DNA of 64,000 nucleotides from an uncultured Eggerthellaceae bacterium (GCA_910588205.1 CAJUQK010000005.1:27075-91074), one strand, 5' to 3'. Shown: positions 19,468 to 28,477, counted from the stretch's first letter. A program made the numbers and translations. The notes: a model not told the origin generated them from the letters alone.

Positions 19468-20418
19468 TTAAGCGCTGGTAGATTCCTTCGCGACAGCTGG
19501 ATCCACCTCGTAATCAAAGCCCTCGATGTTGTCAGAGGGCGGCATCTTCTCAGTGAGCTCGGCCAGAGAATGCTGAGCCTTCTCCACATGCACCTCATGA
19601 ATGGGCTTACGACCGAACACGGCATTGTAGATCCAGAAGGTGAACAGAGCCGTGAGCGCGAGGCCGCACACTGCAAGGGCGAATGAGCCCAGGTGCACGA
19701 GACCCGCCATGGCGTGTTCTCCGCCCAGGAACAGATCCATGCCGATGTTATAGGTGTTATAGCCACCGACCGTGATCATGACCGAGAAGCCCTGACCCGC
19801 GAAGTTAGCCAGCGCTCCGGAGACCCCGAACGGGGCGAGGATAGCTCCAACCATCCACGCCGTCATCAGAATGTAGAGCGGAGTGGTCTTAGGCGTGATG
19901 GCCTTGCATACGAGGAAGAGCACCTGGAAGACAGCCGCAAGCAGGCCGCCCACCCAAAAGGCGTTGACGAACAACATCCCGCCTTCGGTCTTGGGAACCC
20001 CGAGGTTCTGCCCAGGCTGAACGCCCATCATCCCGCAGACGTAACCAAGAGCCACGCATATCGCCATGAACAGCACGTTGAACCAAACGACGAACCAGAC
20101 GCAGTTCCAGATGCACTTTCCCATGGATTCGTTCTTCGTGGTCCAAGGGCCTACCGCCTTCATGCCCACGGCCATGGCGAAGCCAGAGAACGGAAGGAGG
20201 GCACCGAACGTAGCCCACTCCTCGACGTATTGGTAGATGGCTAGGCCACCCAAGATACAGCCGATGATGCCCATGGACACGAGCGTTGCGCCGCCCGTGA
20301 AGAACTCCATAGGCGTGCCCGTGAGCACGACCTGCCAAAACGAGAGGATGGTTTGTGCGATGAGCGCAAACAGACCTCCCACGAAGAAGCTATAGATGAC
20401 TGTCTTGTAAGGCTTCAT
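19468..20418 (-). CDS. Integral membrane protein with two SpoVA-like units
   Basis: 316 residues with about eight TM segments. The first half (FFVGGLFALIAQ, then ATFGALLPFSGFAMAVG) matches the pattern of SpoVAC/SpoVAEb proteins (FxxGGxxxxIxQ and GAxxPxxGFA). The second half repeats the theme (FWVGGLLAAVFQ, then NFAGQGFSVMITVGG). SpoVA proteins form channels for dipicolinic acid in endospore formers. The hydrophilic C-terminus is acidic. No sporulation genes are visible, so a different transport role is likely. The family call rests on pattern memory and is moderate. Confidence 0.6.
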   Translation of the reverse strand: MKPYKTVIYSFFVGGLFALIAQTILSFWQVVLTGTPMEFFTGGATLVSMGIIGCILGGLAIYQYVEEWATFGALLPFSGFAMAVGMKAVGPWTTKNESMGKCIWNCVWFVVWFNVLFMAICVALGYVCGMMGVQPGQNLGVPKTEGGMLFVNAFWVGGLLAAVFQVLFLVCKAITPKTTPLYILMTAWMVGAILAPFGVSGALANFAGQGFSVMITVGGYNTYNIGMDLFLGGEHAMAGLVHLGSFALAVCGLALTALFTFWIYNAVFGRKPIHEVHVEKAQHSLAELTEKMPPSDNIEGFDYEVDPAVAKESTSA

Positions 20419-20594
20419 ATTCCTCCCCTAGATACCTGCGACCAGCCCTTTTCTGGCCGCGTCCCCCTTTGCACAGAGCGCCCTTGAAAGAGCGCAGAAG
20501 ATGGAGAGATTATAGAGTACTGCTCCCACCCCAAGGCCGTTGAGCTGATGATTCATGATAACCCTCGCGGCGAGAGGGCTGCCATGAGACCGTC

Positions 20595-22400
20595 CTAGAC
20601 GAACAGATCGACGAATTCGAACTTCGTGCAATCCACGAGCCCTCTATTGGTGAGGCGCAGCTCCGGCAAGCAGGCCAGAGGGATGAGCGCCATGGTCATG
20701 AACGGCGAGGGCATGGCGCAGCCGATCTGGGCCCACGCATCCTCCAGTCCGTGGACCTTCTTGCTCATCTGCTCTGCCCCCAGATCATCCATGAGCCCTG
20801 CTATGGGCAGCTCCACAAGCCCCAGCACCTCACCGTCAGCCACGACCACCATGCCTCCCCCGCACTGGATGAGGGTGTTGGCCGCCAGCGCCATATCAGC
20901 GTCATTGGTGCCCACCACCAAGAGGTTATGGGCATCGTGGGCCACGGTAGAGGCCATGGCGCCACGCTGGATGCCAAAGCCTTTGGTGAACCCCACGCCG
21001 TAGGTGCCCGTCTCATGGTGACGCTCAAACACGAAGGTCTTGAGCACGTCTTGGGCAAGGCTGCTTTCCAGCTTGCCATTCACCACGGGTAGGTCAACAT
21101 GGGTCTCGAAAGCCCCCACCTTGCCCGGGATGATCTCAATGGTGCGCACGGTGACCGTATCCTCATCCGCTGCTTCAGCAGGCACCGGCACCGCGAAGGA
21201 ATCAGGAGTGATCTCATCCTTCAAGTGCATGGAGCGTGTGACCCAGGCAGGGTATCCATAGGACCCAAGGGGGAACAGCACCGCTCCGTCTTCGGCCACC
21301 ACATCACCATCGATGATGGTGCGCGTGACGTTCAGTGTATCCAAGCCATCCAAGAACACGATGTCGGCGCATTTCCCTGGCGTGATGGAACCCAGCTCGT
21401 TATCCATGCGGAAGCAAGTGGCCACATTGAGGGTGACCATCTGGATGGCTTGGATGGGCGGGATACCGCAGCTCACCGCCACGCGCAGCACATGGTCAAG
21501 ATGACCATCCTCCACCAGCGTATGGGGATGGGTGTCATCGGAGACGAGATGAGCGAAACGCGTATCTATGTCCGTATCCGTGATGGCATGAGCCAGTTCA
21601 GGCAAGTCGTGCCAGGCTGACCCATAGCGAAGCTGGGCATATTGGCCCAAGCGCATCTTAGCCAGAGCGTCTTCGGCCCGGGTGGATTCATGGCAGCAGC
21701 GCACACCAGAGGCCACGTAGGCATTGAGGCCCCGATCGTTCTCAGGGATGGAGTAGTGACCGGTGATGACCTTATCAGCCTTCAGCGTTTCCGCCAGCTC
21801 CCCATGGGCGTGATCGGTGCCGTTCACCACTCCCACGAAGTTCATCATCTCACCCAGACCCACCACTCCATCCCAGGTCATGGATTCCGCTATCTCCTTA
21901 GGACCGACGGATGACCCGGTGTCCTCGAACCCAGGTACCGCAGGTACGCAGGAAGGCGTGGTGACCATGGCCTTGAGAGGCGTGCGGGCCGCATCATCCA
22001 TCATGACCTTCACGCCCTCCAATCCCAGCACGTTGCAGATCTCATGGGGATCCCAGTAGATGCCCACCGTACCGTGAGGGATGACAGCCCGGGCGTATTC
22101 TCCCGCACCCATCATGGAAGATTCCACATGGATGTGCCCGTCCAGGAAACCGGGAGCGATGTACTGGCCGTTCGCTTCGATGACCAGCGTCTCATCTCCG
22201 ATGCAATGGTCAGCCTGACCCACATAGGCTATACGCCCACAGGAGATGGCCACGTCCATGTTCTCCTGTATCTCAGCCGTGCAGACATTGACCAGCTTCG
22301 CGCCCGTTATGACCACATCAGCGCTCGTGCGTCCTTGGGCCACATCGGCCAAGGTTTTGGTGCATTCCCAGAGGGGCATCTTACAGAACCGGTTGATCAT
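20595..22400 (-). CDS. ade: Adenine deaminase
   Basis: 601 residues of the amidohydrolase superfamily. GFLDGHIHVESSM around residue 90 is diagnostic for adenine deaminase, and the C-terminal third contains the family's GFGIQRGAMASTVAHDAHN block. The enzyme converts adenine to hypoxanthine and ammonia in the cytosol, for purine salvage or as a nitrogen source. The start ATG has a strong AGGAGG at a proper distance. It lies downstream of the EF-G-like gene but is separated by a terminator hairpin, so it probably has its own promoter. Confidence 0.93.
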   Translation of the reverse strand: MINRFCKMPLWECTKTLADVAQGRTSADVVITGAKLVNVCTAEIQENMDVAISCGRIAYVGQADHCIGDETLVIEANGQYIAPGFLDGHIHVESSMMGAGEYARAVIPHGTVGIYWDPHEICNVLGLEGVKVMMDDAARTPLKAMVTTPSCVPAVPGFEDTGSSVGPKEIAESMTWDGVVGLGEMMNFVGVVNGTDHAHGELAETLKADKVITGHYSIPENDRGLNAYVASGVRCCHESTRAEDALAKMRLGQYAQLRYGSAWHDLPELAHAITDTDIDTRFAHLVSDDTHPHTLVEDGHLDHVLRVAVSCGIPPIQAIQMVTLNVATCFRMDNELGSITPGKCADIVFLDGLDTLNVTRTIIDGDVVAEDGAVLFPLGSYGYPAWVTRSMHLKDEITPDSFAVPVPAEAADEDTVTVRTIEIIPGKVGAFETHVDLPVVNGKLESSLAQDVLKTFVFERHHETGTYGVGFTKGFGIQRGAMASTVAHDAHNLLVVGTNDADMALAANTLIQCGGGMVVVADGEVLGLVELPIAGLMDDLGAEQMSKKVHGLEDAWAQIGCAMPSPFMTMALIPLACLPELRLTNRGLVDCTKFEFVDLFV

Positions 22401-22456
22401 CTCTTCCTCCTAGGACAGAGTAAAAGCGAAGATGTGGCCTTCGCCCGAAAACGAGA

Positions 22457-22481
22457 AGCGCCCGCGGGAAGAGCGGGCGCT
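22457..22481 (-). terminator. Intrinsic terminator after the EF-G-like gene
   Basis: Perfect 9-bp stem (AGCGCCCGC / GCGGGCGCT) with a 7-base loop, followed on the minus strand by a T-rich stretch (TTCTCGTTTTC). It lies 25 bases beyond the stop of the minus-strand EF-G-like gene. Confidence 0.8.
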
Positions 22482-22505
22482 GATGAGCATGGTGGGCAGC
22501 GTTAC

Positions 22506-24581
22506 CTAGTTACCCTGGGCGCGGGCCGCCTCGTATTCCTCAACGAGCTTCTTGGTCACATCGTGAGGAGCTTCTTCGTAACCCTCTATCTGAACGGTAT
22601 AGGAACCCGAACCACGCGTGAGGGAGCGCAGGTCCTTCGTGTATTCGATGACCTCAGCGTAGGGCACGCGCACCATGATGACGGTATCCCCTGCCTCGCC
22701 AGCATCAGTACCGATGATGCGGCCGCGACGCGTGGAGATATCACCCATGACGGCACCGGCGTACTCTTCGCCTACCGTGATGTTCATGGTGGCCATGGGC
22801 TCGAGCACCACCGGATTCGCCTTCTCTGCTGCGGCGCGAAAGCCGATGCGTGCTGCTGTCTTGAATGCCATCTCGTTGGAGTCGACCGAATGATAGGAGC
22901 CGTCGAATACGGCGCATTTGATATCCACCATGGGATACCCTGCCAAGAAGCCCTCGGCCATGGCCTCCTGTACGCCCTTGTCCACGGCGGGGATCAGGCC
23001 ATTGGGAATGACGCCGCCCTTGATCTCATCCACGAATTCATAACCAGCGCCGGGGTTCGGGGTGAGACGCAGCCAGCAATCACCAAACTGGCCTGCACCG
23101 CCGGTCTGCTTCTTGTGACGGCCTTGAGCCTCAGCGGGCTTACGGATGGTCTCACGATAGGGGATGCGCACAGGCACGAGCTTGGCGTCTACCCCCGTTT
23201 GTTCCTTCAGGCGGGACATGAGCATATCAACCTGAGTCTCTCCCATGGCATGGAGGATGGTCTGATGGGTCTGCTCATCCCGGGTGATGGTGATGGTGGG
23301 ATCAGCCTCAGCGGCCCGCGAGAGGAACGTACCCAGCTTGTCTTCTTCGTTCTTGTTCACCGCTTCGATGGCCACTGGGTAGAGCGGCTCAGGCAGATCC
23401 AACGGCTGGATGGCGATATCTCCTTCTACCGAGAGCGTGTCTCCGTTGCGGGTGTCTGCCAGCTTGGGCACCACCACGATATCGCCCGCCTTCGCACTCT
23501 TCACATCCATGGGCTCCTTGCCCATCATGACCTGGATCTTGCCCAGACGCTCCTTCTTGCCGGTACGCGCGTTTATGAGCTCAATACCCGGCTCAAGATA
23601 GCCGGAGAGCACCTTAAGGAAGCTCAGACGACCGACGAAGGGGTCGGAAATGGTCTTGAAGACGAAAGCAGAGGGACGCTTCGTCTCATCAATGGGGATG
23701 GTGACGCCATCAGACATCTGCTTGAAGCCGCCGTGGCTGCGGGGGTGCGGGAAGTAGGTGGCGATGTCTTCCATGAGGTTCTGCACGCCCTGCATGATGA
23801 TGGTAGACCCTACGAATACGGGGATGATGAGCTCTTGGGCGATGGCTTTGTCAAGCAGGGATTCCAATTCCTCCTGGGTGAGCTGCTCTTCGCCGTCCAA
23901 GTACTTCATCATGAGATCATCGTCGGCCTCAGCCACCAGGTCGCAAAGCTTATCCCGGGCAGCCAGAGCCGTTTCTTTGTACTCTTCGGGGATATCCTCG
24001 ACCACTTCGTCCGTACCCTGAGCGCTGTGGTAGCGAGCCTTCATGCGAATGACATCGATAACACCCTGGAAATCCTTGTCAACGCCCATGGGGATGGTGA
24101 CCGCACCTAAGCGCGTGCCGAAGCGCGCATGAAGGGTGGCCATGGCTGTGTCGAAATTCGCGTTCTCACGATCGATGTGGTTGATGTACACTGCACGGGA
24201 GAGATCCATCTTCTCGGCTTCACGCCACAGGCGCGTGGTCATGACCTGTGGACCAGCAACGGCGTCCACGACGAACAGGGCCATCTCAGAGGCCTGCATG
24301 GATGCAAGCGTGTCACCGATGAAATCAGGATGCCCAGAGGTATCAAGCACGTTGATCTTGAAGTCCTTATAGGGAATGGGGGCGACAGATGTGTTGATGG
24401 TGAACTTGCGCTTTATCTCTTCAGGGTCATAATCCAGGTAGGATTTCCCGTCGTGGGTCGTGCCCATGCGCGGGGTCTTACCGGAAACGTAGAGCATCGC
24501 CTCTGCCAGCGACGTCTTCCCGGCGCCATCTTGGCCAACGAGAACGATGTTCCGTACGTGCTCAGTTGCAGGTGCTGCCAT
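22506..24581 (-). CDS. Elongation factor G-like GTPase (EF-G2 type)
   Basis: 691 residues with EF-G order: G domain (P-loop GQDGAGKTS at about 15, switch II DTSGHPDF), domain II, then domains III-V (GAGYEFVDEIKGG and VRVPYAEVIEYT). The P-loop GQDGAGKT and the shortened G domain place it with EF-G-like paralogues rather than canonical FusA. The G4 motif reads NHID instead of NKxD, which is unusual for guanine recognition. It may act in ribosome recycling or as an accessory factor. I chose ATG 24581 because the P-loop begins shortly after; the longer frame lacks support. A terminator follows the gene. Confidence 0.85.
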   Translation of the reverse strand: MAAPATEHVRNIVLVGQDGAGKTSLAEAMLYVSGKTPRMGTTHDGKSYLDYDPEEIKRKFTINTSVAPIPYKDFKINVLDTSGHPDFIGDTLASMQASEMALFVVDAVAGPQVMTTRLWREAEKMDLSRAVYINHIDRENANFDTAMATLHARFGTRLGAVTIPMGVDKDFQGVIDVIRMKARYHSAQGTDEVVEDIPEEYKETALAARDKLCDLVAEADDDLMMKYLDGEEQLTQEELESLLDKAIAQELIIPVFVGSTIIMQGVQNLMEDIATYFPHPRSHGGFKQMSDGVTIPIDETKRPSAFVFKTISDPFVGRLSFLKVLSGYLEPGIELINARTGKKERLGKIQVMMGKEPMDVKSAKAGDIVVVPKLADTRNGDTLSVEGDIAIQPLDLPEPLYPVAIEAVNKNEEDKLGTFLSRAAEADPTITITRDEQTHQTILHAMGETQVDMLMSRLKEQTGVDAKLVPVRIPYRETIRKPAEAQGRHKKQTGGAGQFGDCWLRLTPNPGAGYEFVDEIKGGVIPNGLIPAVDKGVQEAMAEGFLAGYPMVDIKCAVFDGSYHSVDSNEMAFKTAARIGFRAAAEKANPVVLEPMATMNITVGEEYAGAVMGDISTRRGRIIGTDAGEAGDTVIMVRVPYAEVIEYTKDLRSLTRGSGSYTVQIEGYEEAPHDVTKKLVEEYEAARAQGN

Positions 24582-24750
24582 GTTCAACCACCGTCTTTCG
24601 CATCTTGCGCTTCCTCTTGCCTGAAGCCTTCGCGAAGGCAGGAAGCCAGCGCACGAATAAGGGGATGCCACAGCGCCAAGAACTGCTGTGACTATAGCTC
24701 TCGATTCTACAGGAAATGAGCGCGTTTCGACACAGGAGGAGGGATGCACC

Positions 24751-25263
24751 ATGAAGAACTCTCGGATCGGAACCATCCCCGTAGCCCTAAGAGGCATCAA
24801 GCGAGGAGAGGTGCTCTGGATAGCTTTCGGCCTCGTGCTCTGCGCGCTGTTGACCATGGAGGCGGGTGTCTTCTTCGTTCAGGTCAGCGTACAGGCCGAA
24901 GGGGCGGCCACGCGCAAGGAGCTGGGGCGACAGCACCTCAAGGAAAGCCATCCCCCAAGCGCTCCTCCGAAAGCAGAAGAGACCGCCGTCTTCCATTGGG
25001 ACCAATGCCTTCAGAAGATGGAACAGGGGTTGCAGGACCTCGGGATGACCCATCGTCAGATACAGGTCTCCCGAGGGATCCTCTGCCAAGAGACCTATCG
25101 GCAGATAGCGAAGCGGCTACGTGTGGACGAACGCACCATCCGCGAACACGCTTCCTGCGCCTTCCGTAAGGTAGGGTGTACTCGCAAGACGGATTTCTTC
25201 CTCTGCGTCTTAGCCGCCATCCAGGCATCCGACGAGGAGAAGGCGAACCGCCTAGAGCTCTGA
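24751..25263 (+). CDS. Membrane-anchored LuxR-type HTH protein
   Basis: 170 residues. One TM segment (about 22-45) follows a basic N-terminus. A linker leads to a C-terminal LuxR/GerE HTH (about 100-165): MTHRQIQVSRGILCQETYRQ, then AKRLRVDERTIREHASCAFRKVG. AGGAGGA sits about twelve bases before ATG 24751. Membrane-tethered LuxR proteins are common in Eggerthellaceae. The signal and targets are unknown, and there is no sensor domain beyond the TM. The gene is divergent from the EF-G-like gene and overlaps the amidohydrolase end by 12 bases, tail to tail. Confidence 0.8.
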   Translation: MKNSRIGTIPVALRGIKRGEVLWIAFGLVLCALLTMEAGVFFVQVSVQAEGAATRKELGRQHLKESHPPSAPPKAEETAVFHWDQCLQKMEQGLQDLGMTHRQIQVSRGILCQETYRQIAKRLRVDERTIREHASCAFRKVGCTRKTDFFLCVLAAIQASDEEKANRLEL

Positions 25264-26547
25264 GATGATCCGCTTGGTGCGAGCCGCGACTTCTGCCTTC
25301 ACCTTCTCTAGGTCAAGACCAGGCCATTCCCCTGCTTCGTAGACGACTTGGCCGTCACAGAGGGTAAGGACCACGTCATTCCCGTCCCCCGCGAAGACGA
25401 CGTTATAGACGGGCTGGGTCATAGGACACCACTGAGGACCTGTTACGTCCATGACAGCAAGGTCGGCCTTGAAGCCCTCCTTCACCAAACCGCAATCTTG
25501 GCGGCCCTGGGAGAGTGCGCCCGTTCGCGAAGCAGCCCGCAGCACATCCTTCGGGCTGACCACTGACGGATCAAGGCTCTTACCCTTGTAGATGAGTCCC
25601 ATCACATAAAGGTCAGCATAGAGGTTGTGGTTGTTGTTGGACGCCATGCCATCCGAGCCCACACAGACGTTGATGCCCCGGGAGAGCATTTCCGGGATGG
25701 GAGCGAAGCCGCTTCCCAGCTTCATGTTGGATACCGGGTTATTCGCCACGAAGACGCCCTTGTCCTTGAGGATGGTCATATCCGCATCATCCACCCAAAC
25801 GCAGTGAGCTGCAGTACAGGGAACGTCGAAGGCTCCCAGCTGGGCGAAGTACTCCACAGGAGACATGCCCCCGTGGCGTTCCCGGCACTCTGCCACCTCT
25901 TTCTCCGTCTCAGAGAGATGCAGATGCAAGCGCAGACCCTTCTCTGCCACCACCTGAGCGACATCCTGGCAAACCTGGGGATTAGAAGTGTATTCGGCGT
26001 GGATGCAATAGTCTATGAGGATGCGCCCCTCTGCCGAACCGTGCAGAGTGCGCACCAACTCCTCATTCTGAGCGCATTGGGGATACTCGGCAAAGGGTTT
26101 GGGCTCGAAGGCCAACAAGCCCTCGCAGAGGTTCGCCTTCAAGCCGGCCTCGGTCACCGCCCGAGCACGTTCGGGGGCAGCGTAATACATATCGGAGAAG
26201 CCAATCACGCCATAGCGGGCCATCTCAGCACAAGCCAGAAGGGTGGCCCAGTAACCATCCTCAGGGGTCATCTTATCTTCGAACGGCCAACATCTCTCTT
26301 CAAGCCACCGCTGGAGAGGCAGATTCTCCGCGAATCCGCGAAGCATCGTCATAGGTGCGTGAGCGTGCGCATTGTAGAGGCCCGGCACCAGCAGCTTGCC
26401 CGCGCCCTCATAGACGCGTCCGAAGCGAGCCTGGTCAGCAGGGGCCTCATCTCCTAGGTAGGCAATGCGGTCCCCCTCTATGCCCACCCACTTCCCAGGC
26501 TGGTAGTCAAGGTTCTCGTCAAGGATGGCTATCTCTTTGAACAGCAT
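25252..26547 (-). CDS. Amidohydrolase, 5'-methylthioadenosine/S-adenosylhomocysteine deaminase-like
   Basis: 431 residues with the full metal-site set of the ATZ/TRZ/MtaD group: NAHAHAP (HxH), HLHLSETEKEV, HCVW and GSDGMASNN. These enzymes deaminate adenosine-type compounds in the cytosol. The LHLSETEKEV block is typical of the MTA/SAH deaminase family, but substrate range in this family is broad, so the exact substrate is uncertain. The start ATG 26547 is preceded by AGGAGC. It is the last host gene before the tRNA and the prophage. Confidence 0.88.
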   Translation of the reverse strand: MLFKEIAILDENLDYQPGKWVGIEGDRIAYLGDEAPADQARFGRVYEGAGKLLVPGLYNAHAHAPMTMLRGFAENLPLQRWLEERCWPFEDKMTPEDGYWATLLACAEMARYGVIGFSDMYYAAPERARAVTEAGLKANLCEGLLAFEPKPFAEYPQCAQNEELVRTLHGSAEGRILIDYCIHAEYTSNPQVCQDVAQVVAEKGLRLHLHLSETEKEVAECRERHGGMSPVEYFAQLGAFDVPCTAAHCVWVDDADMTILKDKGVFVANNPVSNMKLGSGFAPIPEMLSRGINVCVGSDGMASNNNHNLYADLYVMGLIYKGKSLDPSVVSPKDVLRAASRTGALSQGRQDCGLVKEGFKADLAVMDVTGPQWCPMTQPVYNVVFAGDGNDVVLTLCDGQVVYEAGEWPGLDLEKVKAEVAARTKRIISEL

Positions 26548-26660
26548 AGGTGCTCCTTTGGCCTCTGAGTTGCTGAGCGCTTAGCGTTTATTGGCTCTAG
26601 TCTAATACGAGTGGCTTTCGTTCGGCTCAAAAAAGCGATCCTGCTGTTTTCGAAAACCTG

Positions 26661-26691
26661 TGGACGCAGCACCGGGTCTTTGTGCTATAGT
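26661..26691 (+). promoter_or_regulatory. Possible promoter of tRNA-Ala
   Basis: A good -10 box (TATAGT, 26686-26691) lies 17 bases before the tRNA 5' end. The -35 candidate TGGACG (26661-26666) is weak and spaced at 19. The call is limited to the -10 and the position. Confidence 0.4.
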
Positions 26692-26708
26692 GTTCCAGCA
26701 CTTTTTTC

Positions 26709-26784
26709 GGGGCATTAGCTCAGCTGGGAGAGCGCATGGCTGGCAGCCATGAGGTCAGGGGTTCGATCCCCCTATGCTCCACCA
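26709..26784 (+). tRNA. tRNA-Ala (anticodon GGC)
   Basis: 76 bases fold as a full cloverleaf. Acceptor GGGGCAT pairs with ATGCTCC with one G-U pair, the D stem is GCTC/GAGC, the anticodon stem is CATGG/CCATG with loop CTGGCAG (anticodon GGC), and the T arm has TTCGATC. Discriminator A and CCA are encoded. The prophage joins directly at the CCA end. The serine recombinase gene on the other strand runs into this tRNA and stops inside it at 26720. Confidence 0.95.
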
Positions 26785-28249
26785 TAGGAAGATTCTCGAA
26801 CCCGTCATCATTGGCGGGTTCGAGTTGTTCTAGGGCGGCTTCAACTTCAAGGTAATTGCTGCACGAATCCGTTATGTTGCTCACGATCACAACCTTATCG
26901 GCGTATACGTAAACCTCGCATGCGAACGCATCAAGAACATCTTCATCGGCAAGGTTGCCTTCCCGGATGTAGTTCAGCAATTCAAACAAGGTTTCGTTGT
27001 CAATCGTAACAAGGCGGCTTTCCGCTTCCGCTATCCGGTCAAGCGTTCCCGTTTCCTGTTTGGTAAGTTCTTCCAAGGGCTCGGCGGCATCTTCCATTGG
27101 CAAGCCGTTTGCGATGGCATCAATAAGGTTCTTGCGCTTCGTTCGGATTCCCGATAGCTGTTTCTCCAACGCTTGAATATCTGTTCGGTCGTTAAGCTTC
27201 TCGTTCCATTCTTGCCATTGCTCAACCAAACGCGCGCATGTTTCGTAATCGCTGAACATGTTGCGGATAGCTTTGATTACAACATCGTTCAATTCCTGCG
27301 CATTGATGTTCCCCCGGCATGCCTTGCGCTTGCCGCGACAACAGTAGTACAGATATTTGCCGCCCTTCGCGCGTTCCCCATGCATGTATTCGCCGCAATC
27401 CGCGCAAACCAACTTGCCGGATAGGAATAGTTCCGGGTCTTTCTTCTCGCGCGTCTTGCGCTTGAACGTTTCTTGAACTTCCATGAACAGTTCCTTGGAT
27501 ACGATGGCGGGAACGCCGCCATCGATGCGGATATCATCCCAGATGTACACGCCCATATACCATTCATCTTGAAGCATGGCGGTAACGAAGTGATCAGAAG
27601 GTTCGTTGCCGCGCGTCGTGCGAACGCCGATGGATTTCATCCAACGGCGAATCGAAACGATTGATGCGTCGTTGCTTCGCCGTATGAAGGCTTCAAGTAC
27701 AACCTCGGCTTCCGTATGGTTAAGCGTGATCGTGCTTCCCTCATGGCTAAAGCCATACTTCTTATAGCCAAGGTATTGCCCGCGCTTGGCATTGCCGCGC
27801 ATGCCGCGCTTTACATCGGTAGACAAATCAGCGGAATAGCGCTCGTCCTTCCATGCGTAGATTGCGAACAACAGCATGCGCGTAGGGCTATCGTTGTTTA
27901 GTTCCGGCTGTTTTAGCGATACGAAATCCTTACCGGCATCCAATAGCTTGCCTAAGTAATGGAAGGCGTTGAAGATGTTGCGATGCAGCCGGTCGGTTTT
28001 CCAGATGATAACGATATCGCATCCGTCGATCTCGCGCATCATGCGTTGGAAATCCGGGCGTTTGTCGTTGCGCCCTGTTAGCGCGAAATCCTGATAGTAG
28101 CCTACGATATCAACATCGTTCGCCGCCGCCCATGCATCCGCTTCCGCGAATTGGTCGGCATTCGATATATCGCGTTGGTTGTCGCTTGAAAAGCGGGCGT
28201 ACACATACCCGCGCAATCGCTTTCGCTTTGGAACTTTGGCATTCGGCAT
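26720..28249 (-). CDS. Large serine recombinase (probable integrase)
   Basis: 509 residues. The resolvase-type catalytic domain (about 12-150) has YVYARFSSD with the nucleophile serine and WKTDRLHRN with catalytic arginines. The recombinase domain (about 165-260) contains GYKKYGFSH. A zinc ribbon follows (CADCGEYM, then CCRGKRKAC, about 300-335), and a coiled-coil segment leads to the C-terminus. The last about 19 codons lie in the tRNA, so they come from host DNA and would differ in the free phage. It sits at the prophage edge pointing outward, as integrases do. I chose ATG 28249, which begins just before the catalytic domain; ATG 28309 is possible. Confidence 0.93.
   Translation of the reverse strand: MPNAKVPKRKRLRGYVYARFSSDNQRDISNADQFAEADAWAAANDVDIVGYYQDFALTGRNDKRPDFQRMMREIDGCDIVIIWKTDRLHRNIFNAFHYLGKLLDAGKDFVSLKQPELNNDSPTRMLLFAIYAWKDERYSADLSTDVKRGMRGNAKRGQYLGYKKYGFSHEGSTITLNHTEAEVVLEAFIRRSNDASIVSIRRWMKSIGVRTTRGNEPSDHFVTAMLQDEWYMGVYIWDDIRIDGGVPAIVSKELFMEVQETFKRKTREKKDPELFLSGKLVCADCGEYMHGERAKGGKYLYYCCRGKRKACRGNINAQELNDVVIKAIRNMFSDYETCARLVEQWQEWNEKLNDRTDIQALEKQLSGIRTKRKNLIDAIANGLPMEDAAEPLEELTKQETGTLDRIAEAESRLVTIDNETLFELLNYIREGNLADEDVLDAFACEVYVYADKVVIVSNITDSCSNYLEVEAALEQLEPANDDGFENLPMVEHRGIEPLTSWLPAMRSPS
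26773..26784. repeat. attL core (tRNA 3' end)
   Basis: TATGCTCCACCA at the tRNA 3' end recurs as TATGCCCCACCA at 63059-63070, with 11 of 12 bases identical. Flanking bases diverge on both sides. These two copies bound the phage genes, so they are the probable left and right attachment cores. Confidence 0.7.
26795..26824. terminator. Phage-supplied hairpin just after the tRNA
   Basis: Perfect 10-bp inverted repeat (CTCGAACCCG / CGGGTTCGAG) with a 10-base loop, followed by TTGTTCT on the plus strand. It starts 10 bases after the tRNA CCA. It could end or process the tRNA transcript after integration has removed the tRNA's own terminator, now at 63077. It lies inside the C-terminal codons of the serine recombinase. 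Its function is inferred. Confidence 0.5.
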
Positions 28250-28324
28250 GCTAGAATGAAAACCGCCTTTCGGGGTAAACGTGAAGCCCTGCGCGGGGTT
28301 GCAGCCCATAACGCGCGGGGCGTT

Positions 28325-28477
28325 CTATTGTCTGTTTAAGTAATCCTTGGCAATCTCCGAATCAATGGGGACTTCCGCCTTGCTTCCATCGGATAAGGTA
28401 ATTTCAATCGTATCTAGGCAAATAAGCCCAACATCAGACCAATTGAAACAATCGGATGTAGGTTCTTCGCCGCTCAT
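28325..28477 (-). CDS. Small acidic phage protein
   Basis: 50 residues, acidic, soluble (MSGEEPTSDCFNWSDVG at the N-terminus, ending AKDYLNRQ). Its ATG overlaps the stop of the upstream 28474-28668 gene as ATGA, which supports it as a real coupled gene in the leftward lysogeny transcript. Function unknown. Confidence 0.55.
   Translation of the reverse strand: MSGEEPTSDCFNWSDVGLICLDTIEITLSDGSKAEVPIDSEIAKDYLNRQ

Noticed and set aside
22044..24110. A 688-codon plus-strand frame over the EF-G-like gene.
   Set aside because: Antisense shadow of a strongly conserved GTPase.
26720..26784. Treating the recombinase tail inside the tRNA as an assembly error.
   Set aside because: The tRNA folds perfectly and the frame continues cleanly, which is the usual picture when an integrase gene ends at attL in a tRNA.
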